DNA from: Phoronis australis
Lineage: Eukaryota > Phoronida > Phoronidae
Direction of reading: 5' to 3'
DNA length: 64,000 nt
Assembly (NCBI GenBank): GCA_002633005.1
Contig: NMRA01000653.1
Location: 98,004-162,003, forward strand
Part shown: piece by piece, positions 38,001 through 48,780 of the stretch
How the letters are laid out: every line of letters starts with the position of its first letter
Numbering within the stretch: the first letter of the stretch is position 1
The notes under the pieces: model-generated
The model's database searches: none
What the model was told of the DNA's origin: nothing
Seen by the model: only the letters and a program-made list of their open reading frames with translations
Translations under genes and position numbers: made by a program

Positions 38001-41000
38001 TACTTTACATGAATTTCCAAAAAGTGCACTGTATTCAGTTAGTTCAGACGTTTTCTAGAGAAGCTAAGAAGTGGCCCTGGCACAAGAAGAAGAATGTGGC
38101 GTTTTTCCGAGGGTCTCGCACAAGTGCCGAGCGAGATGCCCTGGTGGTACTGTCACGTGAACATCCAGAGCTAGTCCAAGCACAATACACAAAGAATCGA
38201 CCTTGGAAGACGATTAAGGCGAGTGGAGAAATTGAAGATTTACAAAAGCTTTCAGAAGTTCAAGAGAATTTTTATCTTTGGTTACACAAATTGAGACTAA
38301 ATGATAAAAAATCGTATCTGATAACTTTAGAATTTATTAGCTGAATATACAAGACAGTCGCCACGCAGCACTGAAAAGAAAGTCTGTAGAGGGTCTTTGG
38401 TAGTAACTGAGACACTCGCCTCTAATAGTATTCTTCTGCCTAATGCCTGATATGTATTGAACTTTTAAACCTCAATGGTAGTGAGGGGATTTTGATTTGA
38501 TGGCACTCAACAGTTTTTGTTGATATTTGGTTTGAAAAACCAGGTCGAGTCAGCTCCAACAGTCTGTTCCATAGGATGTACAAAACCTGAAAATATTAAC
38601 AGTATACCGGACCAAAGACACCTTGTACTAAGTCTATTGATATTTAATCCAAAGTCCATTTTTCCATCCTTTACGACCACCGAACGTGCAGCCGGATCCC
38701 CAAGGCCACTCTTTGCATGTGATTACTACGAAAAGAGAAGACAGCGCGTTCAGACTGTCAAAACTTTCCACATTACGTAAATCAGGTGCAAAGTGGGTGT
38801 CAGGCACATTGTTGCAAATCTGAATTGTCTGAAGGGTATGCGAATGTCTTGCTTATTTTAACTTTGCACTTGCAAGCAGTAAGGGCTCAGGAAAAGTCAT
38901 TGCTGAGCCCAAATTGGATCAAGGAGTTACAGCTGGAAAACCTTCTCTCGGGACAGATTAAAAAATCAAGCAAATGCCATTCGTAGCTTTCACATGCAGC
39001 ACAGAACTTAAAATGATCAGCCAAGCCACCATGCGTCATTTTATTTAACCGTGATTCAAACAAAAATTTTTGAGTACCGCCTCACTTGAGGAAGTAATCA
39101 CGTGATCTCCAGATGTATTCATAGCTTCACATTATACAGAACGGCACTGCAGTACCCTGCTCTGTATAAAATTTTCAACGTTTTTGTGAATTTCAGGACA
39201 CATTGGGCATGCCTCCTGCCAAAGAAATCAAACTGGAAGAGCATTGCAAATATAAGTGAGTTTTTAATCAGATGTCTTTAAAAACGTTCGTGGTCCATCG
39301 TGTTCTCTTCTGACTTCAAAGGCACTGGCTATAATTTGCAGGCCAAATGTACCTTCATTGTGCCGCAAGTCAAAAAAAAACATGTTTGGGAATACATTCC
39401 GTTCAATTCCATATAAAGGCTAATGATAAATGGAAACGTCATCTACAGTAGCAGACCTCAGGCATTGTGTCGATCCAAAAAAATCTATTCAGTCCAACAA
39501 TAGTCGATTATGTCTCACTAAGATTGCGTACAATTAAGCCACGCCCTTTAACAAAATCACGATCGAGTCTAGGTAAACTACCTAATAGCTAGATGTCGTG
39601 GCAGGGGACCAGGCAGCAAGAAGACTTGCTTCCATTGTGCTCGGGTATCACTAAGACACGTCCTTTTAACATAAATGTGATGTCAGTACATCTAGCGTTT
39701 AGGCAGAAAACCAGCCATCAATAACACTTGCATTCATTATGCTTACATGTAGGTATCTCTTCAACATGCGAGGTGTGGCTGCCAGTTTCCGTTTCAAGCA
39801 CCTATTCCTGTGTGAGTCAGTTGTGTTTCATGTCGGCCATGAGTGGCAGGAATTCTTCTATCCAGCCATGAAACCATGGGTGCACTATATTCCAGTTAGG
39901 TGGGACTTGACCGATGCCAGGTTTGTTGAATTTTTATTATGACAGTGCCAGGAGTCCTTTAATCCAAGGCCTTCAGCGACAAAATCTTCCTTTCTTCCAT
40001 GCAGTGCTTCATTTGCGGTCGTGCATTTCGCTCACTTTCTTAGCGGAAACATATCTTGATAATATAAGGTTGTCTAATTTCCATCATCAGTGTTTGTTGC
40101 TCCCATCGAAGTCCGGCTCTGCACAAAATCTTTGCTGGATATTCACATTGCCCGCGTTTTATGACGTTACATTGCAGCTGCAGAGGCCAAATTCAATGCA
40201 TGAGGCAACTCGTACGCTAACATTTGGTCTTTTGTCACCCCAACGTTGTAAGCGCGCCTAAACCAGTCTGTTACTGACCGGTCCTTTCATAAATGTTATT
40301 TAATGCTCGTGGCTCAGTCGCGCTGCTGAAGAAAACGTATTCGCTATAATTCTCTTATAAGGCCCCTATTTCAAGATTTGGAGATGGCTAATATTCACAA
40401 TTTTAAAAACAATCCTTTTGGTTGTTTGCCTTACTTCAAAACTAGCACGCTAAACAGGTGCGTTGGTTATGACCGCAATGATCTCATCCAATACAAAATA
40501 GGCCAAACCCATCTGAAGAGCGATAAACTCACATTTATGTGTGATGACGCCGTGATCGTGCAAATAATGTTAGCGTAGGGGTTATCTGATGGGATATCTT
40601 TTTCCTTCCCATACGATCATTAATTTACATGTATATGTCCACTAAACTTAGTGGGTTTGTGACACCTTACCGCCAGGTGGCGTAGTGTGTAATTTCCGCT
40701 TTGACGAATATCGAGCATTTTTGTTACATTTTTTGGATAACTAACTTCTTACCAGTACTGCAGTTAACAATTTGATGTCGAAGTTCTTAAAAATTTCACT
40801 CAGGGAGCTCCTGCAGTTTGCTCAGGTTAATGATGAAGTGGTTAGAAGAATTGCTAAAAGGTACGTGACCATGATTTCAGTTCTTTAAGCGTGCTACTTG
40901 TAACTGTGGCTACGGAACAACGCCATTACCTACTGTCTCATACTACGGCTACATAATTAAAAGAAACTGTGTGATTCTATACGTTCAAAAAACGTACCGA

Positions 41001-41761
41001 GAGTGGCGTAGATGAAGTAATATCCCACGTAACATTATTCCGCGTATCAACCGAGACCGCAGACTGTTCACGTGGCGGATTACATGTACTTGTGCGTTAA
41101 ATTAGATATACTATTGAGCAATTAAAAACCGAGACAGAAGTATCTAGATGTTACGTTTGAGACGTTATTGCATGTTGGCTTTTATTTATGCTGCTGCAGT
41201 TGTACTAGTTTAAACTATTTTGAGAAAGTTTGATGGTCGAACAGGCTAACGACGTCGAGTAGACATTGACCTACCTTTTGAGCTTCCCATGTCAGAGGGC
41301 ATTGTTGAAGTAGTGCGGGATGTGAATAAGGGAAGCAGTATGATATGGCCGTATTGCACTCCACTGATTCAACGCGTATGGGATAAACATACATCCCTCC
41401 GGGCCTTTTTCTGGTGACAGCAATGACTCTTAGCTTTTTATTAGCTGATTTATCAATATGCTTTGCATATTAAGAGATTACCTTAGTATTCAAACACCTG
41501 CTGGTGTTTTTCAGTTAGTGATGTATTTTAAAGCAGAAATTTGACAGTGGTATAATAATGAACAATTATTCAGTCTTTACTTCACATGTGGTGTATACTT
41601 TTCCCAGCAGGGGTCGCCAATTCATCTGGGATCATTTGCGTATGGAAGATGTATCCTGCTACTGGGAAAAACTATTGATGCGATACGCCAAGCTGATCAA
41701 CTTTAAACCCAAACGCAATCCTCAGTTTCACCAAGTTTTGAAGGAAAAGGACGAATTGTAA
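23029..41761 (+). CDS. POGLUT1: Protein O-glucosyltransferase 1 (Rumi), copy 2, complete 10-exon gene
   Basis: Exons 23029-23095, 27720-27810, 28398-28535, 36846-36978, 37275-37396, 38059-38218, 39197-39255, 39753-39920, 40804-40860, 41611-41761 join in phase to 1146 nt (381 residues plus stop); human POGLUT1 is about 390. Order: signal peptide (1-20), Cys-rich start [12 protein letters not shown] (about 42-53), [30 protein letters not shown] with the Asp (about 125) at the catalytic-base position, [33 protein letters not shown]10 core FRFKHLFLC, and C-terminal KEKDEL for ER retention. The family transfers glucose from UDP-glucose to Ser of EGF repeats (Notch pathway) in the ER. All introns are GT-AG except intron 6, which appears GC-AG. 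Intron 3 (8.3 kb) is full of repeats and gaps. No stop or frameshift: likely functional. Confidence 0.95.
23096..23589 (+). other. Open extension of POGLUT1 exon 1 frame
   Basis: The signal-peptide frame stays open 165 codons past the exon 1 donor, to a stop at 23587-23589. It encodes a Cys-containing segment ([40 protein letters not shown]) of no family I recognise. The whole frame from 22942 has 215 codons, long for AT-rich DNA. It could be a chance opening, a decayed exon, or an alternative secreted product made by intron 1 retention. Confidence 0.3.
23590..27719. other. Intron 1 of POGLUT1 copy 2, repeat-bearing
   Basis: Holds iterated ttcggagtagtgaacctt-like words: one set near 24110-24180 (inverted) and another at 25270-25360. 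They could be ends of a 1.25-kb MITE-like element. A similar set is at 33225-33300. A single N lies at 27217. No other gene is supported; the frames at 24873-25121 and 25521-25823 show no similarity. Confidence 0.45.
27720..27810 (+). CDS. POGLUT1: POGLUT1 copy 2, exon 2
   Basis: Acceptor cttttag at 27719, donor AG|gtgagt at 27811. Encodes [14 protein letters not shown], then [14 protein letters not shown]. The Y-x-x-C-x4-x-CSC-H arrangement is the N-terminal disulphide region of the family. Phase fits exons 1 and 3 exactly. Confidence 0.9.
28398..28535 (+). CDS. POGLUT1: POGLUT1 copy 2, exon 3
   Basis: Acceptor aaatcag at 28397, donor AG|gtgagt at 28536. Encodes [19 protein letters not shown], then [17 protein letters not shown] and VFPL, the conserved segment before the catalytic domain. 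Confidence 0.95.
28536..30920. other. Intron 3 of POGLUT1 copy 2, proximal part
   Basis: Non-coding; short frames only. Contains the left member (about 29240-29770) of an inverted repeat pair described separately. Confidence 0.5.
29240..29770. repeat. Inverted repeat in intron 3 (partner at 38515-39020)
   Basis: Blocks aagttctgtgctgcaagc, atggcatttgcttgattttt, ggtagtcgtaaaaga and gctgttggagctgactcgac, then cctggtttttcaaacc. All occur complemented and in reverse order at 38515-39020. Similarity is interrupted by gaps, strongest at the two ends. Confidence 0.7.
32880..33420. repeat. Repeat family with ttcgagt words, shared with 61850-62400
   Basis: Shared ordered blocks with 62170-62390: aatttcgagtttttac against aaattagagtttttactcg, tagcacgaatataagg against tagctcgagtatattgg, aaacttatatgc against aaactcatatgc, and cacttatcttgagttggcac against acttgtcttgagttcccac. 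A shorter trace is at about 27350-27410. Unclassified. Confidence 0.5.
33771..34853. repeat. Gap-flanking duplication (assembly overlap)
   Basis: 33771-33998 ends in a run of 100 N (33999-34098). The same sequence recurs at about 34448-34849, ending at the same base before a second N run (34850-34853). The second copy has about 170 extra bases (34531-34700). The 100-N gap and recurrence at the same breakpoint suggest two alleles placed in tandem. The frames called across the N runs are not genes. Confidence 0.75.
34854..35929. other. Intron 3 stretch without recognised gene
   Basis: Begins with a run of C directly after the N run. The 133-residue frame crossing the gap at 34765-35166 and short - strand frames up to 36011 show no protein similarity. 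Confidence 0.4.
36662..36740 (+). mobile_element. tRNA-derived SINE head
   Basis: Contains an A-box-like tggctcggtggactagagc and a B-box ggtctcgagttcgagtccca about 35 bases on, then gttaaggcag. The pol III promoter layout of a tRNA is kept, but the acceptor and anticodon stems do not pair well, so this is a SINE, not a tRNA gene. Sits about 105 bases upstream of exon 4 of POGLUT1 copy 2. Confidence 0.65.
36846..36978 (+). CDS. POGLUT1: POGLUT1 copy 2, exon 4
   Basis: Acceptor cctcgcag at 36845, donor AAG|gtgagt at 36979. Encodes [20 protein letters not shown] and [10 protein letters not shown], with the catalytic-position Asp of the RDYP motif, ending PVFSFSK. Begins about 106 bases after a tRNA-derived SINE. 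Confidence 0.95.
37275..37396 (+). CDS. POGLUT1: POGLUT1 copy 2, exon 5
   Basis: Acceptor tccatag at 37274, donor AA|gtaagt at 37397. Encodes [20 protein letters not shown], then [13 protein letters not shown], a hallmark block of the CAP10/POGLUT family. Confidence 0.95.
38059..38218 (+). CDS. POGLUT1: POGLUT1 copy 2, exon 6 with apparent GC donor
   Basis: Acceptor ttttctag at 38058. Encodes [39 protein letters not shown] and [11 protein letters not shown]. Family homology and the phase of exon 7 require the exon to end at AAG 38218, followed by gcgagt: a GC-AG intron. The frame stays open to 38344, so read-through would give a truncated protein without the FRFKH block. Confidence 0.9.
38515..39020. 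repeat. Inverted repeat in intron 6 (partner at 29240-29770)
   Basis: Right member of the pair; begins gatatttggtttgaaaaacc, then caggtcgagtcagctccaac, and ends with tcacatgcagcacagaactt. The two members flank exons 4, 5 and 6 of POGLUT1 copy 2. The short + frames here (38517-38780, 38786-38986) are repeat sequence. Confidence 0.7.
39197..39255 (+). CDS. POGLUT1: POGLUT1 copy 2, exon 7
   Basis: 59-base exon, acceptor aatttcag at 39196, donor AA|gtgagt at 39256. Encodes [19 protein letters not shown], which matches the family between the exon 6 and exon 8 blocks. Confidence 0.92.
39753..39920 (+). CDS. POGLUT1: POGLUT1 copy 2, exon 8
   Basis: Acceptor catgtag at 39752, donor AG|gtttgt at 39921. 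Encodes [40 protein letters not shown] and the end DLTDA. About 90% identical at the DNA level to exon 217-384, with a long stretch of perfect identity in the middle and many changes in the last 35 bases. Confidence 0.95.
40804..40860 (+). CDS. POGLUT1: POGLUT1 copy 2, exon 9
   Basis: 57-base exon, acceptor actcag at 40803, donor AG|gtacgt at 40861. Encodes [18 protein letters not shown], the helix after the sugar-nucleotide site. Confidence 0.92.
41611..41761 (+). CDS. POGLUT1: POGLUT1 copy 2, exon 10
   Basis: Acceptor ttcccagcag at 41610, stop TAA at 41759-41761. Encodes [28 protein letters not shown] and the end KEKDEL, an ER-retrieval signal. No AATAAA close by; the first one seen is near 42266. 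Confidence 0.95.
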
Positions 41762-44700
41762 TTTGGGCAGAAACAATGAATATCGTATGTGTTCATGAGG
41801 AAGATTTTGTCTGTTCTCGATTATTTTTGATTATGTCCGTTGTCCATCAGTCTCCACACTGTTTCCGGTTAAAGCCAGATACTGACTTCATGGCACTCTT
41901 TCCGCTTCACTTTTGTTTAAAACTTCGTGAAACGAGTTTTAACGAAAGTTAGTTCAGTCCAAACTTTTAAGTCTAAATAATACTCATTCAACACAACTAC
42001 AAATATTTTCAAACTTAACTTACTTGACCATGATTGTCTAGTTTATTTTTGATTTTTGGTGGTGTACCACCCCCTAAAATGGCCGAAATTGTGAGGGACA
42101 CCTGACTTAACTGCCACCACATGAAATGAGGTTTCCCAAGAAACCCCGCCCACTTTTTAAAAAACTTTTAAAAATTAACCGGAAAATTTATGCACACACA
42201 AACATGGCAGAAATTTTAGTGATGCATTTCGATAGACGAAACTTCTCCTGTGTTCTTAATTGGTGAATAAATAGAAAAGAGTAATTTTAAAGCCTCTGGC
42301 GAAGTGATTCGGGTTTTGAGTAGGGATTCACACTGGTATTCAACTATCAGTATGCCATACTAAATGGAAATACCGACTACAAAGTAAGTTTTATCGGCTC
42401 TCGGGTACATGACGTTTCGTAAAGTACTTGCCTATTCGTAAGTATTATTCAGTCCGTTTTTATAACATAAGCGCCTGACAATGGTTTGAATAATGTGGTC
42501 AGTCTTGAAATATGTGTTTGTCCAGCGACCTAGTTAGACTAATAACCCAGTCAAGCGAACTACTATGCTGCGTATTTATTTGTGCACTTTAATTCTGGAA
42601 GTATTGATTAAAATGGCGTTAAAATACCGTATTAATAAGAAATTCTTGATAGTATCGACAAATCACAAAGGCGTTTTAAATACCCTAAGACACTGCTAAG
42701 CCAAATCACATCAAGCCGTTGGCGTCGATGGAACGGAATTGTGACTTCAACAAAGCTTTCTACAAAACAAATTATTTCGTACAAGTAGAAACAATTGTCT
42801 ACAGTTTCTGATTGAACCGTTGACATTCACTATACATGTAGATATATCAGACACTTCAGTCGGGCGTCTTGGACTGAATGGAATTTTTTTAAATTTTATA
42901 TCAAAAGCTCTGCTCTGTTAGTTTATTCATAATACCACTGTGCCTTCTTTCAGTGGTCTCAATCCCTTTATTTTGTAAATAAAGTAGTTACCGGTCAAGC
43001 TTTTTAGCATCAGAAAAGTAACAGAACTGATAGAAAGTCGCGCATGAAAAATGCGGAGGTTTATTTTAAGCAAAATTTCTAACTAAAAATTATTTACGAC
43101 TGTTCCGCAACACTCTATGAAATTTGAAATGTAATCGAGAACAAACGACGGAAAATGTGCAATCGTGTGCGCTGAAAACTGGCGTGCTGTTGCTGATGAG
43201 AAGAACCTAGGCAGAAGATACACTGAACATGGAGTAGGCTTATATCATTGCTCTTTTGAGATTTGAGAATTTCAACTAACATGCAAGGCTTCTAAACATT
43301 TTTATTGCTGCACAAATACATGAGATTACATTAAATCCAAATATTTAGCCCAAAAAGCTTCTAAACATTTGTGAGGATATATATGAATTAAAGTCATGTA
43401 AGCCTTTTGACAACACCATGAAACTGCATAAAACTATTGAAAATACTCTCTGAACATTTTGTAAGTACCTATTTTTTCTATTTATTTATTTTTTTTATTT
43501 TCTTTAAATCTGCGTGATAAAAACAAATAAATGTTACCCACAATGCTGTTCAGATTGACCTTTAGGCAACTGTCTCAGTCCGAGTCAGCTATCTCCGGTA
43601 CTGCTTCGAAGAAGAAAAGTTCGCCTTTGTTAGGTAATTTATTCGTTTTTGACGCTTTTGGATGGTGATATTGCTCCGTGGGTGAGTTGAACTGTCTAAC
43701 TGTTACGCTTAGAATTAGATGAAACAATCACCTGGGGGAAATTACGCACTGAATTTGATACTAATCGTTGTGTTCCTGTCGTCGAGACGAGTAAAATCTG
43801 TAGTAGGCCTATATTGTGACTGGAACTGAGTGTACTGTTATTGTGTTTGGATGGAGACTGTTTGTCATTCGATGGTCATGGGTTGGATTTCTACCTGCTG
43901 GCAATTTTCAGACTTGATACTTGAATTAAAGGTTATTCGTGCATATCCACTGGCATAGGAATAGCTCCGTCTATCGCCAGGAACTCTACTCTACTACTCT
44001 ACTCTAGTCAAGGCAAGCCGAGGGATTTTGACGAAATTTCCAAGAGGTTTTGCCCATGTCATGAAACTGAGACTCGTGTAGGATTCTCTATTCATCACAT
44101 CTTAACTGTTGGTGGCCATACAGGTTTATGAAGCCCAAGCAAGTTTCATACTTCCACCGTCTATCAGTAAGCAATGAGAAACGAACATTCAACGAGAGAG
44201 TTGCATTGTTTGCAGGACAGTTACTGTGACTGTAAAATCCTGTTCCATCCGCGCAACTTTTGATTTCGAACACTTACCAGTATAAAACTGATCTCGGCTT
44301 TTCCTTGGTCGGATGAGAAATAATTTTTGTCTTGCAAAGAACTGACAGTTTGTTATGCTTAAGACCACGTCAGGTCGTAAATGGTTCGAATTTGATCTTA
44401 CGGTGACCGTGGTACTGTACGTATCTGCAAGCAAGAATACGCGAAAAAGTGGTTGTTTTTGAGGTCCAAATCAGTGCTGTAGCCCACCGTATCACCTTGA
44501 GCAGTGAACGTAACTTACGGTGCGTTGGCGATACGTTCAAATGCCAAAAGGTGGTTGGCTGCGCCGACGTGCGCCTACGTGCGCCTACGCCAAAGTACAG
44601 CACTGGTTTAAATTCGAGAAAAGGGTATCATTTCAGACATTTTCGTGGAAAATGGTTTAATTATCACAATTCTACAAAAATTAGAAAAGAGTGAAATGAT

Positions 44701-45478
44701 GCCCCTTGTTCCTCTATGTTATGTCAGGAAAACTTTTTAAAGGCCTCTTGCGGCCAAACACCATCCAGAAACGAGGATGCTGTTTCATTCATTGGCAACA
44801 GATGTCGCTGTAATCCTGAGTTGAGAGAACTTGGGTGTCAACGGGGAAATAGTGCGACAGAAATTCAACGATAAAATAGTGCAAGGAAACGCGGTAGGAG
44901 ACACATTAATATATTTTTAGAATGAGAACGATAAGCGGAATAGAACAATGCCAAAATTAAGTGTGTATGTCAATGTCGTCATAGTGATTATCATGACACT
45001 CGGAAACCCAATGGTCGTCCGCCTAAGCACAAAACCGGCTTGTCGTACTTACCGAATTATGCCATTTACGAGTTATGTAGTGAATAGAATTTGATTTAAC
45101 TCTAACAGATATATCGCAGTCATTGATTGTGCTGAGTTATTTCAACTTGCATTGCTTTCGACAGCCATATGTGTCCTATGGTCGTCATATGCTGTCCCTC
45201 TTTGTAAAAGCTGAGAAACTTGCTGGAAAAGGCCAACGAAATAATGAATATTGCAACAGACTTTTTTACTGATATAAACTCTTTTAAATGGTTCAGATTT
45301 TCCGTTTTGGGAACTAATTATTTTTTAGATTTAAGCATTCAATAAAATTAATCAGAATGAGAGATAATTACATACAAACAACATTATCAAGTTTAGAGCA
45401 TTCTAACATTTTTGTTCTTAATAGTTGCTCTTTTTTAAGTTTCCAACAATTTTTTTCTTGTTCTTCTGGATACTGGCT
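41762..45478. other. Intergenic, no gene recognised
   Basis: AT-rich 3' flank of POGLUT1 copy 2. Frames at 44088-44694 are short and mutually overlapping. A block at about 44995-45062 (cggaaacccaatggtcgtcc, gcctaagcacaaaaccggct) recurs complemented at 53886-53956. Near 44562-44583 the word gtgcgcctac is directly repeated. Confidence 0.45.
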
Positions 45479-45479
45479 T

Positions 45480-47000
45480 TAGGGACATGAAATGTGACAA
45501 GAACGGAAAAAATTGTCATGGCGCCTCAGAGCATGTACATCGCAACGAAATCTCGGGTGTGTCCGGTGGTTGCAGTTGGGAAAATTGCATCTTCCCAGCT
45601 CACCATAACCAGTGACGGGTAGCGTCGAAGCTGGGGCAGCGACCAGGTCTGACATGCACACCAGACCTCATCTTCAGCATCTGAATCAGCACAGTCACTG
45701 CTATCCGCATTTGCTGACCGTATCGTCGCCCGCGGTTTCTTTATTTCAGATGGACCAGCTGGTTCACTTTCTGTTTGTGACTTCGTTAATTGATTTCGTT
45801 TGCTCGTCGTATTCGTGACACTAGTTGTCTCCATCGTCTTCTTTGCTCTTTTCGCTGTTTCACTATTCTCTGTTAACCCCTTACCAACCCAAAACTGCAA
45901 CCCTTCGAGAAGTGATGGATTGAAGTTGATAATTTGATCTCGATACAGTTATTCAGTAGTTCAGAAAACAAATACAGGTTTGACTGTGTTCAGTGATTAC
46001 GGTGGGTGAAACCAAGAAAATTGTTGATGTAGCTATGTTCTCTGCAGGCCGACTGTTGAGTCAAACGGGAATGTTCCACAATTGCAAAAATCACAGATAA
46101 GATTTTCACTGGACAATGCTTTAATGTAGGCCTTACTTCCCAGAGAAGAAACATCATTGCGCGTGATGCCAGCCTTCGTTCCCGTGATTAACCTGTGGCA
46201 TAACTTGTTGTAAATCGCCTCCATTAGCCCATAACAGCAGACATCAAGAGGCTGAAGGAGATGGGACGTAACGACTGGCAGCGTCAGGATGATGATGTTC
46301 TCGTTTGTCCACTGAGCTACAGCCAGATTTGTGCGAGACCTATGGTCATCCAATATCAGCAGCACAGTCTCTTGCAGCACTCCTGGGACAAATTTCACGA
46401 AGTGTATTTCGAGGTACTTGAGAAAATGTTGGGTGTTTTGATCAATCACTGTTGGATAATGTTGCAGAAGCACCAGGAGTGCAATTGTGAATGAAGTCCG
46501 ACTTGAACGCTTTCCTTTAAAAATAAAATGAGGAGGAAGTAAGAATCCTGTAGCGTTCCCGCAGCCAAAGACTGTTGACGTTGCTGAACGCACTGGCAAC
46601 ATCATGTGGAGGTTTATGATTTAATGTGATCCATTTTTCATCCAAGATTGACTATTCGGTGTGATTTGTTTTGCAGGTTGTGTTTTTGGAACGGTATGCA
46701 GCTCGGTAAAGTACGATTCTATGGCTTCTTTGTTTGCTGATTTGGCTGTGGCAAAATCCAGTGATTTTGCTCTGACGACTTTTATCTCCGGCCAACGTTT
46801 TACAAAACTTTGGAACCATCTTATCGACAGCCGCTCCCCAGTTTCTCGAAGTCCCTCTGACAAGGCCCATTCGGTGGCTATATCTAGCACTTCTCGTCTT
46901 CAGTAACCATAACCAAGGGTGGCCATTTCTCTCTGATACTTCACCAGCAGGGCCTCCTGTTGCACGCTGAAGATGAGAGGAACACCCATGGTGACACACT
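45480..47000 (-). pseudogene. pogo/Tigger-like (DDE_1) transposase remnant
   Basis: Read leftward: a CENP-B/Tc5-type DNA-binding segment (SIRWFQSFVKRWPEIKVVRA, EAIESYFTEL; about 46640-46890), then the catalytic domain in a frame at 46033-46605: GNATGFLLPPHFIFKGKR, VLLILDDHRSRTNLAV, NIIILTLPVVTSHLLQPLDV. These are the usual DDE_1 motifs, with the second Asp in LLILDDH. A Ser-rich, acidic C-terminal part with a lone WCACQ Cys pair lies at 45526-45900. The pieces are in different frames, so the gene is broken. A cut-and-paste transposase; terminal repeats were not identified. Confidence 0.75.
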
Positions 47001-48005
47001 CCGACTCGGGGTCAATTTTCCTGTTCGCTCTGTCTCGCAGCTTTTTATCTGGCACCCCATATTTTTGCAGCACGTCTTACTGAAAGACCATCTTCAACAA
47101 CCTTTTGATATGCTTCTTGAGCTTTTTTTCTCTTATGCAGGCTTCTGTAACAATACAGAAATACTCAAGCCGTTTTTGTTTTATTGTTCAGTCTCTTATT
47201 TTTATTTTTAATTGTGTCATGCTATGTTGTATGTATCATTGCAATATAATAAAATAAATATTTTATTTCATTGTTGATGACTGTCTATCAATTATGTTAA
47301 ATTTCTTCAAATAAAATCAAAATGTATGAACTAAATATTTCAGCATTACTATTGAGCTCTGCGCTGTTTTTGCAATAAAAACCAAGTGGTTAACACTTTA
47401 ATGGTCAATGCGTGAGGTGAAAATGTTAAGCACCCAGCCTGTTGTATTTGTCATTGAGAAATCTATGCTCTGCGGGTTTTTTTTTTGCCTTCTAGATCTT
47501 GCTCGTGCCTGAGACAAATAGATACATTGCATAAACAAATCCTAGATGAGGTTTGGTGTCCCATCTGGGGAAAATTTAACTTCGAAAACATCTTCTGAAA
47601 ACGAACAAAAAAGTATTAGTAAAACCTACAAACACGTCTGGGTGGTTTTAAAAAACAATCGGTGAACTCACCGATTTTTGTCTAATTTCTTCGATGCGTG
47701 TACGTATATCCCGATAAGTTAGTAACTGGTAAGCAAACGAGAGTTCCATACTGGAAAGCAAAGTCTCGCGTGGATGCGCTGAGCGCGAAAGAATATGGCA
47801 GACGACCATCATTGGAGCCTGACGACGAGAGGTATCCCGACGATATAACTTTTCGGTCTTGGGAATTAATTATAATCCAAGTGTTGCAGTTAACATGTCT
47901 GTATTGATATCACGAATAACCAACTGGTTTTCGACCAATTCAGATGTAACGAATGATGCATGTATCAATCTGAATAATACTGATCCAAAAGAAATAGGTG
48001 CAAAA
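47001..48005. other. No gene recognised
   Basis: AT-rich, then frames at 47698-47907 and 47859-48164 without recognisable domains. The latter may be the upstream part of the gypsy-like gag region but has no diagnostic motif. Confidence 0.35.
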
Positions 48006-48780
48006 TCCACATTCGGCCACAGTTCCGATGACTTTTACTGGTACGACACCTTCACGATCTACAGCTGCGAATCATTTGTAAGCGATATTTCCATTGATAA
48101 CAAAATGCAACACAAATCAGATGCACACAGTCTCACTAGACGCTTTCACTCCGATTCTGAATGATGAAAATGGATAAAACTGGCATTATAAGAGAGCAGG
48201 CGCACGCGACACATCCATACCGAATAGATACACTGATACAGTTCACAGTTCATGAAGTCCGACAGACTTTGTGGGACACACAGATTTTGTCTACCAGAAC
48301 GCTCTTCAGCTTGAGACGCTAACTTCGAAGTCGCAAACGCAATAGTAATGAGCAGGATGCTGAATATGGGTCAGATTTAAAGAGACTGGCTANTCCACAT
48401 TCGGCCACAGTTCCGATGACTTTTACTGGTACGACACCTTCACGATCTACAGCTGCGAATCATTTGTAAGCGATATTTCCATTGATAACAAAATGCAACA
48501 CAAATCAGATGCACACAGTCTCACTAGACGCTTTCACTCCGATTCTGAATGATGAAAATGGATAAAACTGGCATTATAAGAGAGCAGGCGCACGCGACAC
48601 ATCCATACCGAATAGATACACTGATACAGTTCACAGTTCATGAAGTCCGACAGACTTTGTGGGACACACAGATTTTGTCTACCAGAACGCTCTTCAGCTT
48701 GAGACGCTAACTTCGAAGTCGCAAACGCAATAGTAATGAGCAGGATGCTGAATATGGGTCAGATTTAAAGAGACTGGCTA
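48006..48780. repeat. Perfect direct duplication of 387 bp around a single N
   Basis: 48006-48392 and 48394-48780 read the same throughout on inspection, separated only by the N at 48393. Base-perfect identity at a gap character points to a redundant contig overlap rather than biology. Confidence 0.9.
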
